A stretch of 22,246 nt of DNA. Source: a virus. Every line of letters starts with the position of its first letter. The first letter of the stretch is position 1. Positions 7,117 to 13,083 of this stretch are shown one piece after another. Location of the stretch: positions 1 to 22,246 of IMG/VR virus record IMGVR_UViG_3300035698_026460. One strand, given 5' to 3'. The position numbers and the translations under genes were made by a program. The notes under the pieces were generated by a model. That model did no database searches. It was not told the DNA's origin and saw only the letters and a list, made by a program, of their open reading frames with translations.

Positions 7117-7460
7117 TAGACTCCACCAGCCGCTGAGATTACCTCTACCCAAACTGCTCCAGAACCTGCTGCTCCGGAAACTCGTTTAGTTGAAAAAATT
7201 GTCCCTACTGGTAGGAAAAGCCCATCGTCACGCACTTTATTAGCTGAAAAATCGAGGATAAAGAAGCTTCCTGCCGCCATTCTGATTTGATTTGTTGCAC
7301 CATCGAGAGAAATATATACTTCTACATCAGTCGTATTTACAAATCTCACTAACCTAGCATGGTCAGTTAAGGCCGTGCCGATAGCAGCAAAGGTTCCTGA
7401 AATACTCCCAAATGCGAGTTCTCGGACTGCATCAAATGTTGCTTTTGTTCCGAATGCCAT
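7116..7460 (-). CDS. Small beta-rich virion protein between the two beta-helix fibres
   Basis: 114 residues, no named family recognised. The pattern 'FAAIGTALTDHARLVRFVNTTDVEVYISLDGATNQIRMAAGSFFILDFSANK' followed by 'STKRVSGAAGSGAVWVEVI' is one seen in small phage structural proteins encoded among tail or fibre genes: a single beta-sandwich with 'NxTDxxVxIS(L/I)DG'. It probably forms a collar, base or decoration of the fibre assembly, but this rests on context. ATG 7460 has AAAGG ten bases upstream. The gene starts 9 bases after the 507-residue fibre gene, and its stop overlaps the next start (TAATG at 7116). Confidence 0.6.
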   Translation of the reverse strand: MAFGTKATFDAVRELAFGSISGTFAAIGTALTDHARLVRFVNTTDVEVYISLDGATNQIRMAAGSFFILDFSANKVRDDGLFLPVGTIFSTKRVSGAAGSGAVWVEVISAAGGV

Positions 7461-7469
7461 AATTTACCT

Positions 7470-8993
7470 TTAGTTTTGTCTTATAATTACATAGTCAAAA
7501 GCACTAACGTCCGTTACGGCTGCTACACCCAGTGCATCAAAAGAAGCTACTGTAAACGAGGTGGCCGCACTAATAGTCGTAATGAGATCACCTAATTCCG
7601 GCGAAGCATTCAACGCCGAACGAGTGACAAATATTCTATCTCCTGCAGCTATGTTAGTATTAGCGACTGTGACTGTTCCAGCTACCAATGTAGCTTGTCC
7701 TATGAAGTCCGTAACGGCTCCTCCATTCACTTGAACTTGCGTAGCTACGTCTGAAAGAATTAAATCCCCATGAACCTCGGTTTCTCCTAATTTTTCGTGA
7801 GAAAAAGCCGTAGTGAGTGTGCCAGCAAGAGTGGTGTCACTTAAAAAAGTAGTGGAGCCAATGGTCACCGTACCGGCCCCGGCTCCCGTTAAGGCCGGGG
7901 TATTTCCAGAATCAATAACGCAATCGGTGAAGGTAAAATTTCCACTGGAAGACATTGCGATAGCATCATCCGCTCCGGTGGAGAAACGACATTGGGTAAA
8001 AGCCCCCGACGAATTATTAGAAAAAGTAATCGTTTCATCAAACTGACCATTATCGCAGATTACCGTGGCTCCGGTCTGAAAGTCTATAGGACAAAAGAAT
8101 TGACATAGGATCCAAGTGTTAACTCCCGAAAGAACCATCGAGTTTCCAGTTCCATTTCCGCATCCTACATCAATTAAGGTAGTGGGAGCTCCCCCTGTGT
8201 TATTAATAAATCCATCATTAGTTCCACTTACGAAAAAATCAAAAATGTTAATAAGTCCTGTCCAGTTTAAAAGATCAAAAGTATATCCTCCGGTAACAGC
8301 AGTTATACAACTAAACAAATTTATAGTAGTCGTGCCAGCGGCCGCAGAAGAAAAAATTGCAGTAGCATCAGAAAACCACAGGTTATAGAATCCAATTGTG
8401 CCTGATGCAGGAGGCGCATGGGTCCCAGCTATGACGATAAAATCATCATCAACTTGAGAAGTAGAGCCTATAAGGGTTACACCACTAAAAAGAGTAAGAT
8501 CTTCTGTGTAAGTTCCAGGTTGCACATACACGGTTCCTCCTCCTGCCGCATTCGCCGCGTTAATAGCGGCTTGGACCGTCGCATACCCAGCTTCCGATGC
8601 TGGACCAACTATATAAGGGCTCACAGGATAAGCGTTGGTTCCTTCAGTATAAGTTAAGGTACTGCCCGCTCCTACAAAAGTTCCTAAATCCCCCCCGGCC
8701 AACGTAATATTTCCCCCTGCCGGAGAAATAGCTCCACCAGAGTCACCGGTGAGGGTATCTACATCTGATGCGCCAGGACTCATTAGATTCCATGTTGCAC
8801 TTCCTCCCGACACCGCTCCTAGTCCGTAGATTATTCCCGTTGATGTATCAGACCATAATTGGCCAATTTCATAACCCGTATCAGCAGTAGTTGGAGCTCT
8901 CAGAGATTGAATAGGTTTTTGAGCGAAGTTAGTGAACTGTCCTGAAGGGCTTCCTGAAAGTGTTTGCCCTTGTCCTTGTCTCGTCCGTGCCAT
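7470..8993 (-). CDS. Beta-helix tail-fibre protein, first gene of the fibre cassette
   Basis: 507 residues. The N-terminus (GQGQTLSGSPSGQFTNFAQK, 'APTTADTGYEIGQLWSDTSTG') looks like a virion-attachment region. 'DTLTGDSGGAISPAGG' follows at ~80-93, then 'GYATVQAAINAANAAGGGTVYVQPGTYTEDLTL' starts a right-handed beta-helix (about residues 135-390), including 'NWTGLINIFDFF' and 'GTNDGFINNTGGAP'. The C-terminal ~70 residues (VAGTVTVANTNIAAGDRIFVTRSAL ... TSFTVASFDA) are a separate tip domain found in many phage fibres. ATG 8993 has AGAGGA four bases upstream, and a sigma70-type promoter lies at 9026-9054. It is a tandem paralogue of the 516-residue fibre. A G7 tract (8690-8696) falls within 'AGGDLGTF' near residue 100. 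Confidence 0.72.
   Translation of the reverse strand: MARTRQGQGQTLSGSPSGQFTNFAQKPIQSLRAPTTADTGYEIGQLWSDTSTGIIYGLGAVSGGSATWNLMSPGASDVDTLTGDSGGAISPAGGNITLAGGDLGTFVGAGSTLTYTEGTNAYPVSPYIVGPASEAGYATVQAAINAANAAGGGTVYVQPGTYTEDLTLFSGVTLIGSTSQVDDDFIVIAGTHAPPASGTIGFYNLWFSDATAIFSSAAAGTTTINLFSCITAVTGGYTFDLLNWTGLINIFDFFVSGTNDGFINNTGGAPTTLIDVGCGNGTGNSMVLSGVNTWILCQFFCPIDFQTGATVICDNGQFDETITFSNNSSGAFTQCRFSTGADDAIAMSSSGNFTFTDCVIDSGNTPALTGAGAGTVTIGSTTFLSDTTLAGTLTTAFSHEKLGETEVHGDLILSDVATQVQVNGGAVTDFIGQATLVAGTVTVANTNIAAGDRIFVTRSALNASPELGDLITTISAATSFTVASFDALGVAAVTDVSAFDYVIIRQN
8690..8696 (-). repeat. G7 homopolymer inside beta-helix fibre gene
   Basis: Seven C on the plus strand read as G7 in the coding sense, early in the 507-residue fibre (near residue 100, before the beta-helix). 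A one-base slip would remove almost the whole helix and tip. Confidence 0.55.
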
Positions 8994-9025
8994 TAGATCC
9001 TCTATGGTTGTAAAATCTTTTCTTT

Positions 9026-9054
9026 AAAATAGCACGGAAAGGACTCACAATCAA
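9026..9054 (-). promoter_or_regulatory. Sigma70-type promoter for the fibre cassette
   Basis: On the minus strand, TTGATT (9054-9049) and TATTTT (9031-9026) are separated by exactly 17 bases. Transcription would start near 9019 and give a short leader to the fibre gene ATG at 8993. It would let the fibre cassette be expressed apart from the head-tail transcript. Called from consensus only. Confidence 0.5.
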
Positions 9055-9068
9055 AAAATATTTAGTAA

Positions 9069-9097
9069 TTGTTTTAAAAAAGCAAGTGAGGTATACT
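9069..9097 (+). promoter_or_regulatory. Sigma70-type promoter for plus-strand island 1
   Basis: TTGTTT (9069-9074) and TATACT (9092-9097) are separated by 17 bases. The predicted transcription start (~9103-9105) falls at or just before the ATG at 9106, so the mRNA would have little or no leader. It is divergent from the fibre-cassette promoter, with the two -35 boxes only 14 bases apart. Confidence 0.55.
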
Positions 9098-9105
9098 ATT
9101 CACAT

Positions 9106-9303
9106 ATGGAAGCAAAAGAAATAATCATACCTTTGTCTCATTGGAACCGACACTATCAATGGCCAACGATTGCAGGAATGCGAAATAGATTTTTCAAAAG
9201 AAAAGAAATGGGTTATGAAACCGCGTTTTTTAAAGAAGGAAAGAGGGTATTAGTGAGAGCAAATGAATTCTGGAGATGTGTGGAAAAGAGAGGAGACAAA
9301 TAA
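9106..9303 (+). CDS. Small AlpA/excisionase-like DNA-binding protein (putative)
   Basis: 65 residues, basic. 'SHWNRHYQWPTIAGMRNRFFKRKEMGYETAFFKEGKRVLVRANEFWRCV' follows the small excisionase/AlpA-type layout. A helix with Trp opens, 'WPTIAGMRNRFF' serves as helix-turn-helix, a beta wing comes with 'x-x-GKRVLVR', and a closing helix has 'xFWRCVE'. Such proteins bind DNA as directionality factors or small regulators. There is no integrase in the window, so regulation of neighbouring promoters is as plausible as excision. No Shine-Dalgarno sequence lies at normal distance (GAGG ends 14 bases upstream), consistent with a leaderless mRNA from the promoter at 9069-9097. First gene of island 1. Confidence 0.55.
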   Translation: MEAKEIIIPLSHWNRHYQWPTIAGMRNRFFKRKEMGYETAFFKEGKRVLVRANEFWRCVEKRGDK

Positions 9304-9304
9304 A

Positions 9305-9403
9305 ATGATCCATTTATTAATAATTATTGCAATTTGTCTTATTTTCCCGAAAAGTTCTAGTGAGTCTGCTGAGAATGAAGACTATGGTGGACCTTGGGAT
9401 TGA
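9305..9403 (+). CDS. 32-residue hydrophobic or exported small protein
   Basis: Small open frame starting one base after the previous stop, with AGGAG (9291-9295) nine bases upstream of the ATG. Residues 2-14 (IHLLIIIAICLIF) are strongly hydrophobic, followed by PKSSSE and an acidic tail ending EDYGGPWD. This is compatible with a single membrane segment or an uncleaved signal anchor. No family recognised. The good ribosome-binding site and its place between two other short plus-strand frames support it being real, but its shortness leaves doubt. Confidence 0.4.
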   Translation: MIHLLIIIAICLIFPKSSSESAENEDYGGPWD

Positions 9404-9404
9404 T

Positions 9405-9533
9405 ATGATGGAGGCCTTATATACAATATTTGACTTAGCTATCCATCTAATTGTAGAATTATGTAGGGACTTGACTCTTACCGATATCTTACTTGGTGCT
9501 GTCTGTGGACTCTTGTTGGCTGCCGGAAATTAA
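9405..9533 (+). CDS. 42-residue membrane protein (small, holin-like size)
   Basis: ATG 9405 follows the preceding TGA by one base, suggesting termination-reinitiation. Alternative in-frame ATGs lie at 9375 and 9384 but would overlap the previous gene. There are two hydrophobic stretches, ALYTIFDLAIHLIVELC and DILLGAVCGLLLAAG, separated by RDLTLT, so it could be a helical hairpin in the membrane. Size and hydrophobicity would suit a small holin or membrane peptide, but no lysis gene is adjacent and there is no sequence match I recognise. Its last 45 bases overlap the 3' end of the convergent ejection-protein gene. Confidence 0.4.
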   Translation: MMEALYTIFDLAIHLIVELCRDLTLTDILLGAVCGLLLAAGN

Positions 9534-10793
9534 ATCAAAAATATCTGGATCGGATTTTTTAATTTCCTTTTCCATGGCTCGGAGGTTCTTAATAAATGCT
9601 CCCTTATTTTCATTCACGGCATCTTTGACTAAATTACCGTAAAATCTTCTAAGAGTAGGATTTTTAAACATCCGAGTAACAAGCTCAGCTCCTTTTAGTC
9701 CCGTAAAGACCCCTGCGGTCGTCGGAAGAATCTTGGGAAATAATCCCTCCAGGATTAATAGCGGTCCTTTCCCAATGCTTTTTGCCTGCTTCCCTAGCCA
9801 ATTACCCACTCTTTTACTTTGATTAAATCCGGCATAAGCTTCATTAGCATTTCGGTAATGATTTATAAAAATGGGATTCTGTTTTCCATATGCTGCTATT
9901 TCCGAATCAATTAAACCAGATAAATCATTTATTTTTCCCTGAGCATAATTTATAGACTGTTTCCCAGTGAGGTCCTTATATAATTTCCCTCGGAGCTCAT
10001 TGATATCTTTTTTAAATTGCACTAATTCTTCCACATCCACAGAGCCTTTTTTAATTTTTTTTCTGATATTTTTGAGAGGAGCACTAACAAATGTTTTAGA
10101 GGGAGTGGTAATTCCTTTTTCTAATTCGCCGCTTATTTTATCGAGTTTTCTTTCCATCCTGAAGGTGGTAACTTTTGCGTTTGGAGGAACAGCTTCTTCA
10201 GCTAATTTATATTGTTCATTCCAGTATTTTTTGACACTTCCGCGTCCTGTTAAACCGGCAAGAAAAAAGGAACCTAATTTAGCGGCTGCTTGTCCTTTTT
10301 CTCCTAAGCCTAATTTCTCAGCTGCTTTGGCTCCTAAGTTACCAAAAATTGCTGTACCAATTGAGCGCATAAAAGGAATTTTCCCTTTAACCGGGAGGGC
10401 TAAAGCAGCTGCATCAGACACGATGTCATCAATAAATTCTTCAGTCTTAGACTGTGGAACAACAGTTTGCCCAAATAATTTAGTGGATATTTCTTTTAAT
10501 TCTTGAGAGCCAGGTGCACCAGGTTTTTTTATTCCGGTTTCTAAAGGTTCTAGGCCTATTTTTTCTCTGACTTTACCAGCGACTTTTTCTAATTTCTCTG
10601 CTCCGACTTGGCCCAAACGTAAGATATCACTAGGAAGTCCTAAGAGCGTCTCTGCTACTCTAGAGACAGAGCGAGCAACATGTCGCCCTACTTCGCCTAA
10701 AGGACTGGGCTGCTCTTCAATGGAAACTTGATCAAATATATCTCCTTGAGGAGACTCTTCTTCAAGAGAAATTTGGTCAAATATGTCGGGCAT
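9489..10793 (-). CDS. Putative DNA-ejection (internal virion) protein with DIFD motifs
   Basis: 434 residues, mostly helical and basic, with Ala/Gly-rich amphipathic segments (DAAALALPVKGK, AIFGNLGAKAAEKLGLG, LGSFFLAGLTG). These are typical of proteins carried in phage heads and injected with the DNA. A short motif D-I-F-D-x-(I/V)-S occurs at residues 3-9 and 18-24 and again at 417-423 next to the C-terminus. Residues ~210-310 are a long charged helical region. It is the third of three consecutive helical or Gly-rich genes after the large tail protein, the position ejection proteins hold in many short-tailed phages. The start overlaps the upstream stop (TAATG at 10793). The function is inferred from composition and order. 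Confidence 0.55.
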   Translation of the reverse strand: MPDIFDQISLEEESPQGDIFDQVSIEEQPSPLGEVGRHVARSVSRVAETLLGLPSDILRLGQVGAEKLEKVAGKVREKIGLEPLETGIKKPGAPGSQELKEISTKLFGQTVVPQSKTEEFIDDIVSDAAALALPVKGKIPFMRSIGTAIFGNLGAKAAEKLGLGEKGQAAAKLGSFFLAGLTGRGSVKKYWNEQYKLAEEAVPPNAKVTTFRMERKLDKISGELEKGITTPSKTFVSAPLKNIRKKIKKGSVDVEELVQFKKDINELRGKLYKDLTGKQSINYAQGKINDLSGLIDSEIAAYGKQNPIFINHYRNANEAYAGFNQSKRVGNWLGKQAKSIGKGPLLILEGLFPKILPTTAGVFTGLKGAELVTRMFKNPTLRRFYGNLVKDAVNENKGAFIKNLRAMEKEIKKSDPDIFDLISGSQQESTDSTK

Positions 10794-11869
10794 TAAAATT
10801 CAAAGCCCCTTTTTTTAGCTAATTTTCTAGCTAATTCTTTATCCCCTTTTGCCTCTCTTAAAAGATCTTTAGCTACTTCAGTTGTAAGAGATCCATCATT
10901 CTTTTGAGTGCCAAACTTTTCTTTACCTTTTTGGAAAATTTTCACTAATTCTTTTTCTTTTTCCTGAGCATAGGGCTTTAATTGTGCGTCAACGAGTCGA
11001 CCAATATTTCCAGGGACATAGCCCATGTTTTGTCGATAATAATCCTCGAGTTGATCAGTTATTTTTATTTTTTCTTCCTGAAGATCGAGAGCATTTTTAT
11101 AAAATTCAACAATTGTTTGGTTAGCCTCATTTGATTTTCCGATTTGTGGAATAGCTCTACTCAAAATTCTTTCCAAAAACATGTTTGGACGACCAGTTAC
11201 GCGCTCCAGATCGGAAATAAAGAATTCTTTCCCAGCAGTATTTAAAATTGCACCTTCCGGGCTTATCCATCTGTCGAATCCTGCCATGGATTTCAAGTTA
11301 TCAGGGCTAAAGAAGCTTAGATCTCGGCGGTCAATAGCCTGTTCAATAGAAGATAGAGAGCTTTGGCCTCTTCGAGTGGAGTCTCGTGCCTCATTGACCT
11401 CATCCAAGAATTTGTCTGAGCGTTTGATATCGGATCTACGAACGTCTTTTTTTACGTCCTGTCTTTGTCGTATCTCTGATTCAGCGGATTTAGTAAAAAG
11501 CGGGTTGCTTAAGAGTTGGTTTAACTGTTCATCGGACCTAGAGGATACCCCTCCCTTTTGTGGAGGAGCCTGAGTTTGATTGGATTGGTCTACTTCCAGT
11601 ATTTCTTCTTGGCCTCCTTGAGGACCTGTTTGAGCTTCAAAAAGAGCTTGATACAGGAGGGGTTTTTGGAGCTCTTTAGGAGATTGGAGGATGGACATAG
11701 CTGTTTCTTTAGGTAGATATTGAGATAGAGCCTCAGCTTGTTGCTCTGTATTCTTTTTTTGGTGGAAACCTTCCAATCGTTGCTGAAGGCCTAATCCAGC
11801 TCCTTCGCCAAAACTTCTTAAAAGAAGATCTAATCCTGACTGTTGAGGTTGTCCTACTGAAAAGCTCAT
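10793..11869 (-). CDS. Putative DNA-ejection (internal virion) protein
   Basis: 358 residues, predicted almost wholly helical, rich in Gln/Glu/Lys. The N-terminus has 'GLDLLLRSFGEGAGLGLQQRLEGF'. A Gln-rich and polar linker (~80-115) and a charged coiled-coil-like region (~130-175) follow. The conserved-looking core 'FISDLERVTGRPNMFLERILSRAIPQIGK' (about 217-245) resembles a domain seen in proteins beside ejection genes of environmental short-tailed phages. The C-terminus is strongly basic (KELARKLAKKRGFEF). AGGAGG lies just upstream of ATG 11869, and the start overlaps the preceding stop by four bases (ATGA). Likely packaged in the capsid; no enzymatic motif seen. Confidence 0.5.
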   Translation of the reverse strand: MSFSVGQPQQSGLDLLLRSFGEGAGLGLQQRLEGFHQKKNTEQQAEALSQYLPKETAMSILQSPKELQKPLLYQALFEAQTGPQGGQEEILEVDQSNQTQAPPQKGGVSSRSDEQLNQLLSNPLFTKSAESEIRQRQDVKKDVRRSDIKRSDKFLDEVNEARDSTRRGQSSLSSIEQAIDRRDLSFFSPDNLKSMAGFDRWISPEGAILNTAGKEFFISDLERVTGRPNMFLERILSRAIPQIGKSNEANQTIVEFYKNALDLQEEKIKITDQLEDYYRQNMGYVPGNIGRLVDAQLKPYAQEKEKELVKIFQKGKEKFGTQKNDGSLTTEVAKDLLREAKGDKELARKLAKKRGFEF

Positions 11870-12543
11870 TTCAAACCTCCTAAGAGCTGCGCCAGGAGCC
11901 CAGATAAATCCCCTCCTTGTCCGGAGCCTAAGCTTTGACCTAATCCTCCTGCTAATCCCCCTAGACCTTGTGCAAAGCCAGAAGGTCCTCCAGGAGTAAA
12001 CTGAGTATTAAATTGAGGCTGCATTACTTGTCCAAGTAGAGCACCTAAAAGCCCTTGTTGCTGCTGGCCTCTGGCTTCTCCTAGACGAGTGGCGAGATTC
12101 TCTCCTGAACGCGCTAAGGCTTGCTGAAATCCCGAAGACTTCTGGGCTCCGAGCGACGTGAATCTTTCTGCTAAACCCGGAACGATTTCTTCTTGAAACT
12201 GCCTCATGGCTGGATCTGCAAAGGCGTTGAATCCTTCTTCTCCAAATAAGTTACCTAGGAGACCTCCTTCAGCCTGTTGGCCTTGGCCAGTCAGAATATT
12301 TCTTAAAAGCTCACTGAGTTGTTGTTGTTCGTCGGAGAAACGATCAAATCTTTGCTCTTTACCCGGACGATCCAATAATCCTCCTCCTCCTTTTGAACCT
12401 CCAAAAAGTCCCGATAAACCTCCCACTATTCCCCCGATACCCGCTCCTAGTCCAGTCCCTAAGCCCGGAATGATAGATCCTATGCCTGCACCTGTAGCGG
12501 CTCCACCTAGTGCGCCTTTACCGGCTTGTGAAATACTAACCAT
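11866..12543 (-). CDS. Gly-zipper virion protein, putative ejection/pore component
   Basis: 225 residues, extremely Gly-rich. Residues ~8-48 form a glycine-zipper stretch (GALGGAATGAGIGSIIPGLG and continuing) like those of membrane-inserting ejection proteins such as P22 gp7-type DNA-transfer proteins. The middle (~70-165) is polar, Gln-rich and helical (DEQQQLSELLRNILTGQGQQ, FQEEIVPGLAERFTSLGAQK). The C-terminus is again Gly/Leu/Gln-rich (LGGLAGGLGQSLGSGQGG). Such proteins are thought to help build a conduit through the cell envelope. ATG 12543 has AAGGAGA upstream. It is the first of three consecutive probable ejection genes. The family assignment is by composition and order, not by detailed homology. 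Confidence 0.55.
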   Translation of the reverse strand: MVSISQAGKGALGGAATGAGIGSIIPGLGTGLGAGIGGIVGGLSGLFGGSKGGGGLLDRPGKEQRFDRFSDEQQQLSELLRNILTGQGQQAEGGLLGNLFGEEGFNAFADPAMRQFQEEIVPGLAERFTSLGAQKSSGFQQALARSGENLATRLGEARGQQQQGLLGALLGQVMQPQFNTQFTPGGPSGFAQGLGGLAGGLGQSLGSGQGGDLSGLLAQLLGGLK

Positions 12544-12588
12544 TATTTTCTCCTTTTCCCATAGAGTATTAAAATTATTATTTACATT

Positions 12589-13083
12589 CTAGTTTTTTAG
12601 ATACTCTAGGATGATGATTCCTGTCGTGATAGCAGCGGCGGTAGCTCCGTTGATTATATTGATATTGGTAGCATCCACATTTATTTCTACCTGATCCGTA
12701 ATTAACGTAGCACTCACATATGGTAGAGGAAGGTTGTCAATGGTGTCTGTTCGAGCCGTACCATAGATATGCGTGAAAGTGGAAGTAGTATTGGCTCCTG
12801 TTATCACATGCGCAATGGTGACAGTGGCACCTTGGGCTACGGCCCCCACCGTAAAGACTTTACGATAGGCAAATCGCTTTTTCTCGGGGTCCGTTATATT
12901 AAAAAATTGCTGGCCGTTTAATTGCTCTATGGTCTCAAAAGTTCCTATCTCTCTTTGATTAATAGATTGTGCAAAGGAGGTATAATTATCAGTCAAAACA
13001 ATTAATCGTTGAGATTCATCTTCGGGAAAAACCTGAGTAGTAGGGAGAAAGGGCCCAACAGAACTGGAGGGAAGAAACGTCAC
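12589..13083 (-). CDS. Conserved phage virion protein of unknown role
   Basis: 164 residues, beta-rich. The pattern 'VFPEDESQRLIVLTDNYTSFAQSINQREIGTFE' then 'QQFF...DPEKKRFAYRKVFTVGAVAQG', 'TIAHVITGANTTSTFTHIYGTART', 'LPLPYVSATLITDQVEINVDATNINI' and 'IILEYLKN' belongs to a family I recognise as common among environmental short-tailed phages, next to the large tail gene. Its role is not known to me; a fibre-adaptor or tail-surface role fits. The start is GTG at 13083, overlapping the upstream stop as GTGA, so translational coupling probably sets expression. A 45-base gap separates it from the next gene. Confidence 0.6.
   Translation of the reverse strand: MTFLPSSSVGPFLPTTQVFPEDESQRLIVLTDNYTSFAQSINQREIGTFETIEQLNGQQFFNITDPEKKRFAYRKVFTVGAVAQGATVTIAHVITGANTTSTFTHIYGTARTDTIDNLPLPYVSATLITDQVEINVDATNINIINGATAAAITTGIIILEYLKN

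Noticed and set aside
7117-7152. Longer start (TTG at 7152) for the 516-residue fibre
   Set aside because: TTG codon, 37-base overlap with the upstream gene and no better ribosome-binding site; ATG 7116 gives the TAATG overlap used repeatedly in this operon.
9327-9404. TTG start at 9327 for the second small hydrophobic gene
   Set aside because: Would overlap most of the 32-residue gene, uses a rare start and has no ribosome-binding site; ATG 9405 is adjacent to the previous stop.
9537-9563. Terminator for plus-strand island 1 after 9533
   Set aside because: Only an A/T-only pairing (AAAAAT with ATTTTT) is present; no GC stem, so not called.
9967-10506. 179-residue plus-strand open frame inside the ejection-protein gene
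   Set aside because: Lies wholly antisense to a gene with coherent composition, motifs and coupled start; no ribosome-binding site, and its Phe/Leu/Pro/Ser-rich product is what reverse complement of Lys/Glu/Gly-rich coding gives.
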